Shown here one piece after another: positions 1 through 11,382 of a stretch of DNA of 64,000 bases. The translations under genes and the position numbers were made by a program. The notes under the pieces are model-generated. The model was not told where the DNA came from, did not search any database, and saw only the letters and a program-made list of their open reading frames with translations. Position 1 is the first letter of the stretch. The number at the start of each line of letters is the position of its first letter. The stretch covers positions 67,281,629 through 67,345,628 of the forward strand of contig NC_134401.1 in NCBI RefSeq assembly GCF_050003625.1, given 5' to 3'. This stretch comes from Haematobia irritans (Eukaryota; Arthropoda; Insecta; Diptera; Muscidae).

Positions 1-360
1 GTGGAGCCTCTAACAGAAGCATATTTCATCCGATCCGGCTGAAATTTGGTATATGGTGTTGGTATATGGCCTCTAACAACCATGCAAAAATTGGTCCACA
101 TCGGTCCATAATTATATATAGCCCCCATATAAAATATTCTCCAGATTTGATCTCCGGAGCCTCTTGGAGGAGCACAATTCATCCAATCCGGTTCAAATTA
201 GGCACGTGGTGTTAGTATATGGTCGCTAACAACCATACCAAAATTGGTCCAATCACACAAAAATTGGTCCATATCGGTTCATTTCTATAGAAAATTTTGT
301 TAAAATTTTATTTCTGTAGAAAATTTTGTCAAAATTTTATGTCTACTTTGTCAAACTGAA
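1..360. repeat. Degenerate tandem repeat block
   Basis: Two diverged copies of a unit of roughly 150 bp are visible. Each contains a variant of 'gtgtt(g/a)gtatatgg' followed by 'cta acaaccat' and 'aaaattggtcc'. They are followed by about two and a half copies of a 25-26 bp unit around 'tagaaaattttgt' (about 290-345). No coding potential was recognised. This looks like a fragment of a dispersed fly repeat whose left part lies outside the window; the class is not assigned. Confidence 0.6.
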
Positions 361-726
361 TTATATACGTATTTAATCGATCTTTTTTGATTTAATATAT
401 ACCACGTATGGACTTACATACAATTTAGAATGGACTTACATACCATTTTTAAGGCTTTTAGTTCGATTGTTTTTAAAATTAAACGTTTTGTGCTTTTTAA
501 ATAAAAACAAACTTAAAACAGTGAAAATACTGTTTTCTGAGAATAAATCAATTATCTCCTTTAAATACACATTTGGTAGCAAGACATCATTAAATTAAAT
601 TAATCCTGATTTATTGTTTCTCCAAGTTATCTGTACCAAATAACTTTTTTTTTAATTTTTGGACTTAGGTAAACTAAATCCATTTACTGCATTTCTGTTG
701 TCGTTTTGCAAACAGTCTTGTGGAAT
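361..726. other. AT-rich gap, no gene seen
   Basis: AT-rich sequence with homopolymer runs and a short direct repeat of 'tggacttacata' near 408-440. Nothing coding or RNA-like was recognised. Confidence 0.5.
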
Positions 727-2007
727 TTAATTCTTTTCCTTATTTTTGCCACGTTCTTCGTTTTCAATATCTTTCACTACTGGTGAAAGGTCATTGAAAG
801 GTTGAACTTCTCCCGAAGCCCAAATACAATAAACTACAACAGTACCACAGAGAACAGCAAAAGCCACCCAGAATAACAAACGCCATTCCAGTAATGTATC
901 ATTTGGTGTCATAACTCCCACCAAATATGGTGTAATTACACCAGTTATAGCACCAATACCATTAGTGATGGCCATCAAGGTACCCGAATAATACGGACTC
1001 ATATCAAGTGGGCTAAGTTTCATGCCAGCATAGAAAGCACATTACAAATTGTAATGAAGGCCACAACAGCAACACGATCACAACCAGCATAGGATGCAGC
1101 AACCATGAAAATAGCAGGACCAAATGCAGCAACAGCAGTCATCACTTTACGGGTATTTGTAATACTCAACATCTTTTTGGCCATCAACCAATCACCAATG
1201 AAACCAGATGAAATCGAGAAAATCCACATGAATACAAGCCATTAGCTTTGATGGAGAATTGCATAACATCAGACATATATTTGGGTAAATCGGTAACCAT
1301 AATGTAGAAGCCCCAATCATGACTGATTTGAGCACAGACTTAAGCAATCATAGGTAAATTAGTTAAAATAGCCTTCCAGGGTGTGGGTGGAAGATTTTCA
1401 TTGCGAACAATGGAGCCCATTTCTTTTTCCAAGTAATCACGTTCGCTGGGTTTGATGTAGGGATGAGAGGCGGGGTCACTAAAGCATAAGAGACTGAAAA
1501 ATATGAACCATAAAACACCAAGACCACCAAAGAGGTAAAATACAATAGGTCAATCATAGGCATCCAAAAGTACTCCGGATAGGGAATTAGCCAATATAGT
1601 ACCTACCACCACCACCCAAAACCAAGGCACCCAATTTTCCACGTTCTTTTAGAAGGACCCATTGTGATAGTAGAACACTTAAAGCTGGGAAAGTAGTACC
1701 TTCGCCCAACCCCATCAATATGCGAACAATGATAAGAGCTGTGGAACCCCCTTCGGTAATGGCGATTGGTGTACCAAAGTGAAAATAGCCGTCGATAGAA
1801 TACCCAAAGTCCATTTACCACCGAAGTTTTCAGCCAATAGACCACCAGGAATATGGGTTACAATGTAACCAATATAGAATGAGGACAGAATTAAACCTTG
1901 TAATTCTTCGGACTATTCATAATCACCACCACTCGAATAATCAGAATCCAAATCACCTGCTGGACACACCGCCGCTTCACCTTCTTCTGTATGATTCCTT
2001 TTTACGA
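727..2007 (-). pseudogene. Broken SLC17-type phosphate/anion cotransporter (MFS)
   Basis: Read on the minus strand, consecutive blocks match the body of an SLC17 family transporter of the insect inorganic-phosphate-cotransporter type. Recognisable pieces are 'GLILSSFYIGYIVTHIPGG', 'RILMGLGEGTTFPALSVLL', a central 'SHDWGFYIMVTDLPKY' and a C-terminal 'ITNGIGAITGVITPYLVG', i.e. most of the 12-helix fold. The frame is broken repeatedly: an in-frame TAG at 1913-1915, a TAA at 1340-1342, and indels near 1045-1060, 1240, 1600 and 1800. Upstream of the first block a pyrimidine-rich stretch ending in AG (2008-2009) resembles a splice acceptor, so this may be one exon of a genomic copy rather than a retrocopy; earlier exons were not found. 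The family transports phosphate or organic anions across membranes. Unusually many lesions sit in otherwise well-conserved protein, so assembly error is a possible alternative to a young pseudogene. Confidence 0.85.
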
Positions 2008-2011
2008 CTAA

Positions 2012-2442
2012 AGGTAAGTACTATGTTCGCTTTTCGCGTTGAAATTTTCGTGGTTACTTTATTAAAACAGTTCAATATAAAGCAGACAAATTAACTCAAT
2101 TGATGCGTAGTTTCTTGTTCCTCTAGATTTCGGCAAGACTTTACAGGAATAAGTTTGTTTTCATTTATAATTTTGGTTATTTAATGAAAAGTAATCGCGA
2201 AAATAAAGTTGTTTTCAACTCGAAAACCGAACATAGTACCTACCCTAATTCGGTAATGGCAATTGAAAGACTAATTATTTTTGTTTGTTTTTGATATCTA
2301 TATTTAATGTTATTAATTTCACTTTTTGCTATAAATTGGTGGTCTCTACCTCCATTTTTATTTGTAAACAAAAAACTTCATTTTGACAGCTGGGGTAAAA
2401 GTGTTGCCAACCAAAATCGAAATTTGAACTGAAAAATTTTGG
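2012..2442. other. Non-coding gap
   Basis: AT-rich sequence. Nothing recognisable as a gene, RNA or complete mobile element was seen. Confidence 0.4.
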
Positions 2443-2488
2443 CGTTTTATTTTAGCACTGGTTATCAGTGCAAAAATAAAACAGCCCT
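2443..2488. repeat. Short palindrome made of MITE-like ends
   Basis: An almost perfect hairpin in which 'gttttattttagcactg' pairs with 'cagtgcaaaaataaaac' across a 5-base loop, followed by 'agccct'. Its halves resemble the left and right ends of the MITE that starts at the next base. It looks like a collapsed relative reduced to its two termini. Confidence 0.6.
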
Positions 2489-2905
2489 AGGGCTGTTTTC
2501 TTTTAGCACTGGATATGCCAAGCCATTAAGGACTAAAATAAAACAGAGTACTCGTTTATCCAGGACATATCCAAAAATATGCAACACTGTCATCAGCTGT
2601 TTGAAAACAATCACTGAAAAGAAGTGAAATCTTGCATTTTTAATGTATGAAATGCTTCAATTAGTAATAAATATTTACTGCTGCGATTATTTATGACACT
2701 GTATCACTTTGAATTTCATGTTTTTCGGTAAAATAGTCACAATAAATTGCTGTTGTGAATCGAAGAAGCGTCACTTTATCCAAATACAATCTGGCAACAT
2801 CGGCGCGAATTGCACTGATGAGATGTTCTGGATAGAACACCAGTGCAACGATGTTCTGGATAGCCCATACAAATGTTGCATCCAGTGCAAAAAGAAAACA
2901 GCCCT
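2489..2905. mobile_element. MITE with about 26-bp terminal inverted repeats
   Basis: The left end starts AGGGCTGTTTTCTTTTAGCA and continues into CTGGAT. The right end is its near-complement, finishing in AAAGAAAACAGCCCT at 2905. The 417-bp body has no convincing coding sequence; a partial duplication 'gatgttctggatag' occurs near 2823 and 2849. No clean target-site duplication is visible because both flanks are themselves repeats (a palindrome on the left, a foldback arm on the right). The superfamily is uncertain. Confidence 0.65.
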
Positions 2906-4598
2906 AATGTTTTGATTATTTTCCCCATTATACATTCAACACGACCATAAAAAAGTTCACAGGATCAAAATGAAATTCCCATAACCATTCAATTGGTTAC
3001 AATAACCAATACCGATAAATTTGGTTTTATGCTGCATAAAATTGTTGAGCTAACCACCAGCATAGTGAGACCTACATCATGGGAATCAACAAATGGTTGG
3101 TACAACCAAAAGTTGAGTATACTAATAGAATCTTAGTTCAATTATAGAACGGGCGTAAGGTAGTTGTTGCAACAAATAAATATTTATATCAACATCGACA
3201 TGGTAAATGGTATGACGCTACAAAATTTGCAAAACGGGGAACAACATTTACTTGATAATAGTCCGCAATATATTGAATAAAGTTTATCCCATAGAAAAGA
3301 AGTTGCCTTCAGGTAAGTATCGCGCCGATTTATAAAAAAGAATATTACAAAAGTTTCCATAAAAATTGCAGGCATCAACAGCACCAAACACAAATACTTT
3401 TTACGGCAAGCGAGCTCTTTTTATTGTATTAAGAATACAGGAAGAGTCTAAGTCGATCTGTATTTATATATAGAGGCTTAAGGAAGAAATTTCTGGCAAG
3501 TATATATTGAATTAGGTTCTGTAGTTTGACCACACCCAGAAAACAAATTCGTTGCCTCAACCGAATTATTTGCCAACCGAAAACGGGTGGTTCCCTCAAA
3601 TATCTATGACATCTGTCAGCACAACTAACATTTGGCAATTGTAACTGCATGGTAGTATGTTGGATCAACTTTGCATTGGTTGTCGCAATCTCATATTAAT
3701 TGTTTTGTTTGTTGGTGCAACCGCCCTCGATTTTCTCTATTATTATCCTAACCAAATTCCAATATTAAATGAAATGGCAGATTATATTGAGATTTTATTA
3801 ATTTATTACAAGATTTACAATCATAATAAACTACGAAAATAAGTACAAAAGGTGCTAACAACAAAGGCTTTTGATCTACATATACGTGAGATCAATTTAC
3901 ATTACAATTTACAATATATGATAGATAATATTTGTATACCAATAACAGATGGTTATTGGTTGCAATTATGTGGTCAAACTACAGAACCTAATTCAATATA
4001 TACTTGCCAGAATTTTCTTCCTTAATCCTCTAGATATAAATACAGATCGACTTAGACCTGTCCTGTATGCTTAATACAATAAAAAAGCTCGCTTGCCGTA
4101 AAAAGTATTTGTGTTTGTTGGTGTATGAAGCCTGCAATTTTTATGGAAACTTTTGTAATATTCCTTTTTTATAAATCGGTGCGATACTTACCTGAAGGCA
4201 ACTTCTTTTCTATGGGATAAACTTTATTCAATGTATTGCGGACAATTATCAACTAAATGCTGTTCCCCGTTTTGCAAATTTTGTAGCGTCATATCATTTA
4301 CCATGTCGATGTTGATATAAATATTTATTTGTTGCAACAACTACCTTACGCCCGTCCTATAATTGAACTAAGATTCTATTAGTATACTTAACTTTTGGTT
4401 GTACCAACCATTTGTTGATTCCCATGATGTAGGTCTCACTATGCTGGTGGTTAGTTCAACAATTTTATGCATCATAAAACCAAATTTATCGGCATTGGTT
4501 ATTGTAACCAATTGAATGGTTATGGGAATTTCGTTTTGATCCTGTGAACCTTTTTATGGTCGTGTTGGATGTATAATGGGGAAAATAATCAAAACATT
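2906..4598. mobile_element. Foldback element with 0.63-kb inverted arms
   Basis: Positions 2906-3533 and 3969-4598 are near-perfect reverse complements. For example 'aatgttttgattattttc' at the left end returns inverted at the right end, and 'gttctgtagtttgaccaca' (arm interior end) returns inverted at about 3969. A 435-bp unique middle (3534-3968) separates the arms. No transposase was recognised; short open frames in the arms and middle have no known family features. The shape matches foldback (FB-like) or long-TIR elements of flies. Clear target-site duplications were not found. Confidence 0.85.
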
Positions 4599-4660
4599 GT
4601 TCTTGTAACAAAAAATAAGTTACAGTTTTTTAATTCCTGCTTCTTTTTTTTTCAAATTAT

Positions 4661-6406
4661 CCCAATAAACACAGGATGAGCGTTTTTCAAATGCAACAAC
4701 TTTTCAGTTTGAGGGTAAATATAATTTTCAACATAAATTCAACTTGACTTGAAATAGCTCATCTTCAATACATCTTCAAATTGTTTGCGAATTACTTCCA
4801 ATTTGCCAAAATGTTGACGAAATCTTTGAAAAGGTGTTGAAGATAATATGAGAAAACTTTGACAAAACACTACCCTAAAATGCAACGAAAAAACCATGTG
4901 GTTTTCAATACTTATTTGTGCAACGAAGTTCGTGGTCAATTGCAAGAAATTAAAATGGAATATTTTAGACAAATAACCAAATAGTTTATAAAACTAGGTA
5001 AGTGAAAATAAAAAATGAAATAAAACTTTAAGGAAGTCACTAAATGTATATCTCTTTGCAGAAAACTAATATTATGGATTCTACGTTCTTGAAAACATTA
5101 AAAAGCTGACCGATGAAAAAATGGTGGACAATTAACTGGAACTGCTTCAAATAGTTTATAATAATTGGTACGTCAATATGAAAAATTAAATCAACACTTT
5201 AGAGAAGTCACTAAATTTAAATCTCTTTGCATAAAACTAAAATCTTTGGATGCTACATTCTTGCAAACATTAAGAAGCTGACAAATGAAAAATGAGTGGC
5301 TTATCGACAAGAAAAAGTTTCCAGAAACATTACAAGTACAACCAATATTCAACACTAGAAATAAGAATGCCAAAAAGAAACACATTAAAAACTTTTTTGT
5401 AAATAACTAAAACTAATTTTACACAAATTATTTATTTATTTTTTCACAAATGAACTATACTAAAAAAAAAAAAAAAAAAAAAACAGCTGAACTTAACTTA
5501 ATTGCAAATATGAAATAGTAAATACACAACTAATTATAATTTATTAATCCTGCAGACAAGCCTTGTATGGCTTCGTGGGAATAGAATTATAAGATGAATT
5601 GTAAATTAAAAATGTCAATTAATAAAGAGAATTAAAAAAAAAAAAAATTAAAATTGTTAAAAACAATAAATTGTTGAAATCAACAACTTCTGGATGAAAA
5701 TGTGCATCACATCGTCAGTTTAATTCATATGCTATTATCAGTTTAAAATGGATATTTTGTGAATTTCTTCTGCTGGGAATCAATTCTAACACGCGGTCCA
5801 GTACGTTCCTAATTTCAAATTGCCCGCATGTTAATAAATTTTAACGCTGTTTTATGACACCAAAAGGAAGGAAATCGAATTATCAATGCAAATGTGTTTA
5901 CTAATAATGTTTAAGATATTTAAAGTTTTGTTGTTTTTTGTTTGTTTTTGTTCTTATTTGTTGATATGTTTAATAAGATTATTATATATCAATTGGTATT
6001 GTAGTGTATTATGTAGTGTAATGTATTTTTATATATTTTATTTTGAAGAAAATGAATAAATTATACAAAATTCATAGAATTTTGGCTTTGACTTTCAATT
6101 TGAAGTGGGGCTATCATTCATACAAATTTAGGTTGAAAAGTATTTGCAACGATGTTAAATTTGAATTTGACTCGCATCGAAAATTGTTTGACAAATTATT
6201 GAGTAGCGATGCATTTCAATTTGAGGATAACACTTGAGATATTATTGCTAATGTGTTGAATTTCACTGTTGAGGGTAATGTCTGTTTTTTGTTGAGAACG
6301 CGATTTTCTCAACAATTTTTCAACTTGAATATTACCCTAATCCTTTGAAAAAATGTTTGAAAAATTGTTGAAATTTAGCATTTTTCAAACGTTTGTGTTT
6401 ATTGGG
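4661..6406. mobile_element. TIR element E, copy 1 (first of tandem array)
   Basis: Begins CCCAATAAACACAGG with 'cgtttttcaaatgc' just inside. It ends with the inverted counterpart, 'gcatttttcaaacg' then 'tgtttattggg'. The body is non-coding by eye. It contains an internal direct duplication of about 170 bp (copies starting near 4978 and 5148); each half carries a splice-like donor (gtaagt at 4998) and an acceptor-like 'tctctttgcag' (ending 5061) 64 nt apart. Copies 1 and 2 also carry about 300 bp (about 5347-5647) missing from copies 3 and 4; that segment ends with AATAAA and an A-run. The superfamily is not assignable from the sequence. Confidence 0.75.
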
Positions 6407-7375
6407 ATTTATTTTGTATGCGTGTGTGTGTACCCTGCCAGCATTTCAAAGTTCCATTTCATCCTCATCGCTACCACAGACTCGTAAATGTCACCACAAC
6501 CATCGCGAACTGTGATGGGGGAAGCATATCAAAAAGTACAAAATGTACATGAAAGTATTTTGCCATCACTATTGTTAGAAGAGCAATTTTATTTTTTGTG
6601 AAACGCCAAGCGCAACCAGCTTGTTATATTTTATTTAAATAAAAACGAAAATAAAGGTCTGAAAACATAGATATTACGCTTAAAATTGTGAAAGGTATAT
6701 GGTGAACAATTTTCGACTTTCCAAATAGAATAAAGTGATCGTTTTTCAAATATTTTTCCAGGCACGCTGTCTCCATCGAAAATAAACAAACTGGCTGATA
6801 GACGCTGCGATATGTAACTTGCTACTTAAAACTCAACATCATTGTTTTATTAATGCAAAAAATTATGTTAAATGTGATGAGATAAACCGAAAAATGTTAT
6901 ATTTATAAGAAATTATAAATGTTTAATCAAATCAATAAACATCTACACAATCGTGTTTTACTTGACCACAATGATTCTTCTACAATTATCTTAAAATTCA
7001 CTTTTTCTGATAGTTTGCAGGGGTTCGTATTGGCGTCCTTCGAAATTGATCTAAATAGGCACCTAATAATTGCACTGATGGGAAACTTTTTCGTAGTAAC
7101 TTGGCGTGGTACAACTTCTCAATAGTGACGGCGCTTTTCCGACGAGTTTTTGATGTCGTATATGATTGTTTTCGACGTAGTGGGGATTCTCAGAAGCGCC
7201 CCCAAATTCAAAAAATGTTGGCAGGGAATATACCTTGGACATTTTTAAGAGTAATGCGCCGTGCAGATTATAAGTTTATCCGGACGACAGTGTTCGTGTC
7301 GAACATATCCCAGATGCTGACCACATTATATATATTCTGAACGACGCATAAAGCACCGTATCAGAACGCCCCAAT
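6407..7375. repeat. Spacer F, copy 1, of the tandem array
   Basis: A 969-bp segment between E copies 1 and 2, repeated almost identically at 9118-10086. It begins 'atttattttgtatgcg' and ends 'tcagaacgccccaat'. It holds two overlapping small open frames near 6919-7340 with no recognised family, and I do not call them genes. Confidence 0.8.
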
Positions 7376-9117
7376 CCAATAAACACAGGATGAGCGTTTT
7401 TCAAATGCAACAACTTTTCAGTTTGAGTGTAAATATAATTTTCAACATAAATTCAACTTGACTTGAAATAGCTCATCTTCAATACATCTTCAAATTGTTT
7501 GCGAATTACTTCCAATTTGCCAAACTGTTGACGAAATCTTTGAAAAGGTGTTGAAGATAATATGAGAAAACTTTGACAAAACACTACCCTAAAATGCAAC
7601 GAAAAACCATGTGGTTTTCAATACTTATTTGTGCAACGAAGTTCGTGGTCAATTGCAAGAAATTAAAATGGAATATTTTAGACAAATAACCAAATAGTTT
7701 ATAAAACTAGGTAAGTGAAAATAAAAAATGAAATAAAACTTTAAGGAAGTCACTAAATGTATATCTCTTTGCAGAAAACTAAAATTATGGATTCTACGTT
7801 CTTGAAAACATTAAAAAGCTGACCGATGAAAAAATGGTGGACAATTAACTGGAACTGCTTCAAATAGTTTATAATAATTGGTACGTCAATATGAAAAATT
7901 AAATCAACACTTTAGAGAAGTCACTAAATTTAAATCTCTTTGCATAAAACTAAAATCTTTGGATGCTACATTCTTGCAAACATTAAGAAGCTGACAAATG
8001 AAAAATGAGTGGCTTATCGACAAGAAAAAGTTTCCAGAAACATTACAAGTACAACCAATATTCAACACTAGAAATAAGAATGCCAAAAAGAAACACATTA
8101 AAAACTTTTTTGTAAATAACTAAAACTAATTTTACACAAATTATTTATTTATTTTTTCACAAATGAACTATACTAAAAAAAAAAAAAAAAAAAAACAGCT
8201 GAACTTAACTTAATTGCAAATATGAAATAGTAAATACACAACTAATTATAATTTATTAATCCTGCAGACAAGCCTTGTATGGCTTCGTGGGAATAGAATT
8301 ATAAGATGAATTGTAAATTAAAAATGTCAATTAATAAAGAGAATTAAAAAAAAAAAAATTAAAATTGTTAAAAACAATAAATTGTTGAAATCAACAACTT
8401 CTGGATGAAAATGTGCATCACATCGTCAGTTTAATTCATATGCTATTATCAGTTTAAAATGGATATTTTGTGAATTTCTTCTGCTGGGAATCAATTCTAA
8501 CACGCGGTCCAGTACGTTCCTAATTTCAAATTGCCCGCATGTTAATAAATTTTAATGCTGTTTTATGACACCAAAAGGAAGGAAATCGAATTATCAATGC
8601 AAATGTGTTTACTAATAATGTTTAAGATATTTAAAGTTTTGTTGTTTTTTGTTTGTTTTTGTTCTTATTTGTTGATATGTTTAATAAGATTATTATATAT
8701 CAATTGGTATTGTAGTGTATTATGTAGTGTAATGTATTTTTATATATTTTATTTTGAAGAAAATGAATAAATTATACAAAATTCATAGAATTTTGGCTTT
8801 GACTTTCAATTTGAAGTGGGGCTATCATTCATACAAATTTAGGTTGAAAAGTATTTGCAACGATGTTAAATTTGAATTTGACTCGCATCGAAAATTGTTT
8901 GACAAATTATTGAGTAGCGATGCATTTCAATTTGAGGATAACACTTGAGATATTATTGCTAATGTGTTGAATTTCACTGTTGAGGGTAATGTCTGTTTTT
9001 TGTTGAGAACGCGATTTTCTCAACAATTTTTCAACTTGAATATTACCCTAATCCTTTGAAAAAATGTTTGAAAAATTGTTGAAATTTAGCATTTTTCAAA
9101 CGTTTGTGTTTATTGGG
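7376..9117. mobile_element. TIR element E, copy 2
   Basis: Nearly identical to copy 1 over its whole length; only a handful of substitutions and one-base indels were noticed, for example in A-runs and 'ccaaactgttg' versus 'ccaaaatgttg'. With its spacer it repeats copy 1 at a period of about 2.71 kb, which implies a very recent tandem duplication. Confidence 0.8.
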
Positions 9118-10086
9118 ATTTATTTTGTATGCGTGTGTGTGTACCCTGCCAGCATTTCAAAGTTCCATTTCATCCTCATCGCTACCACAGACTCGTAAAT
9201 GTCACCACAACCATCGCGAACTGTGATGGGGGAAGCATATCAAAAAGTACAAAATGTACATGAAAGTATTTTGCCATCACTATTGTTAGAAGAGCAATTT
9301 TATTTTTTGTGAAACGCCAAGCGCAACCAGCTTGTTATATTTTATTTAAATAAAAACGAAAATAAAGGTCTGAAAACATAGATATTACGCTTAAAATTGT
9401 GAAAGGTATATGGTGAACAATTTTCGACTTTCCAAATAGAATAAAGTGATCGTTTTTCAAATATTTTTCCAGGCACGCTGTCTCCATCGAAAATAAACAA
9501 ACTGGCTGATAGACGCTGCGATATGTAACTTGCTACCTAAAACTCAACATCATTGTTTTATTAATGCAAAAAATTATGTTAAATGTGATGAGATAAACCG
9601 AAAAATGTTATATTTATAAGAAATTATAAATGTTTAATCAAATCAATAAACATCTACACAATCGTGTTTTACTTGACCACAATGATTCTTCTACAATTAT
9701 CTTAAAATTCACTTTTTCTGATAGTTTGCAGGGGTTCGTATTGGCGTCCTTCGAAATTGATCTAAATAGGCACCTAATAATTGCACTGATGGGAAACTTT
9801 TTCGTAGTAACTTGGCGTGGTACAACTTCTCAATAGTGACGGCGCTTTTCCGACGAGTTTTTGATGTCGTATATGATTGTTTTCGACGTAGTGGGGATTC
9901 TCAGAAGCGCCCCCAAATTCAAAAAATGTTGGCAGGGAATATACCTTGGACATTTTTAAGAGTAATGCGCCGTGCAGATTATAAGTTTATCCGGACGACA
10001 GTGTTCGTGTCGAACATATCCCAGATGCTGACCACATTATATATATTCTGAACGACGCATAAAGCACCGTATCAGAACGCCCCAAT
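9118..10086. repeat. Spacer F, copy 2
   Basis: A second 969-bp copy of the array spacer, essentially identical to 6407-7375 (one difference noticed: 'gctacctaaaac' for 'gctacttaaaac'). Confidence 0.8.
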
Positions 10087-11382
10087 CCAATAAACACAGG
10101 ATGAGCGTTTTTCAAATGCAACAACTTTTCAGTTTGAGTGTAAATATAATTTTCAACATAAATTCAACTTGACTTGAAATAGCTCATCTTCAATACATCT
10201 TCAAATTGTTTGCGAATTACTTCCAATTTGCCAAACTGTTGACGAAATCTTTGAAAAGGTGTTGAAGATAATATGAGAAAACTTTGACAAAACACTACCC
10301 TAAAATGCAACGAAAAACCATGTGGTTTTCAATACTTATTTGTGCAACGAAGTTCGTGGTCAATTGCAAGAAATAAAAAAATGGAAAATTTAAGCAAATA
10401 ACCAAATAGTTTATAAAAATAGGTAAGTGAAAATAAAAAAATGAAATAAAACTATAAGGAAGTCACTAAATGTATATCTCTTTGCAGAAAACTAAAATTA
10501 TGGATTGTACGTTCTTGAAAACATTTAAAAGCTGACCAATGAAAAAATGTTGGACAATTAACTGGAACTGCTTCAAATAGTTTATAATAATTGGTACGTC
10601 AATATGAAAAATTAAATCAGCACTTTAAAGAAGTCACTAAATTTAAATCTCTTTCCAGAAAACTAAAATCTTTGGATGCTACATTCTTGCAAACAATAAG
10701 AAGCTGACCAATGAAAAATGAGTGGCTTATCGACAAGAAAAAGTTTCCAGAAACGTTACAAGTGCAACCAATTAAAATTGTTAAAAACAACAAATTGTTG
10801 AAATCAACAACTTCTGGATGAAAATGTGCATCACTTCGTCAGTTTAATTCATATGCTATTATCAGTTTAAAATGGATATTTTGTGAATTCCTTCTGCTGG
10901 AAATCAATTCTAACACGCGGTCCAGTACGTTCCTAATTTCAAATTGCCCGCATATTAATAAATTTTAATGCTGTTTTATGACACCAAAAGGAAGGAAATC
11001 GAATTATCAATGCAAAAGTGTTTACTAATAATGTTGAAGATATTTAAAGTTTTGTTGTTTGTTTTGTTTTTTTTTTTTTTTTTGTTCTTATTTGTTGATA
11101 TGTTTAATAAGATTATTATTTATCAATTGGTATTGTAGTGTATTATGCAGTGTAGTGTATTATTATATATTTTATTTTGATGAAAATTAATAAATTATAC
11201 AAAATTCATAGAATTTTGGCTTTGACTTTCAATTTGAAGTGGGGATAGCATTCATACAAATTTAGGTTGAAAAGTATTTGCAACGATGTTAATTTTGAAT
11301 TTGACTCGCATCGAAAATTGTTTGACAAAGTATTGAGTAGCGATGTATTTCAATTTGATTATTTGATGCTGACCACATTATA
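10087..11382. mobile_element. TIR element E, copy 3, 3'-deleted
   Basis: Starts like copies 1 and 2 but carries the diagnostic variants shared with copy 4 (for example 'ggaaaatttaagcaaat'), and it lacks the 300-bp segment of copies 1 and 2. Its internal second splice-acceptor-like site reads 'ctctttccag', intact here. At about 11359 it jumps directly into the last bases of spacer F ('gatgctgaccacatta'), so the element's 3' end and most of the spacer are deleted. Confidence 0.75.

Noticed and set aside
3184..3668. Small minus-strand frames in the foldback arm
   Set aside because: No family resemblance; the mirrored arm at 3969-4598 does not keep the frames open.
5191..5385. Minus-strand 64-codon frame repeated at 7904-8098
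   Set aside because: It lies across the internal direct repeat of element E, is rich in Phe/Cys from AT-rich sequence, and is lost in E copies 3 and 4.
6919..7340. Two overlapping small open frames in spacer F, conserved in both copies
   Set aside because: Conservation only reflects recent duplication of the whole unit; no start context, domain or splice structure supports a gene.
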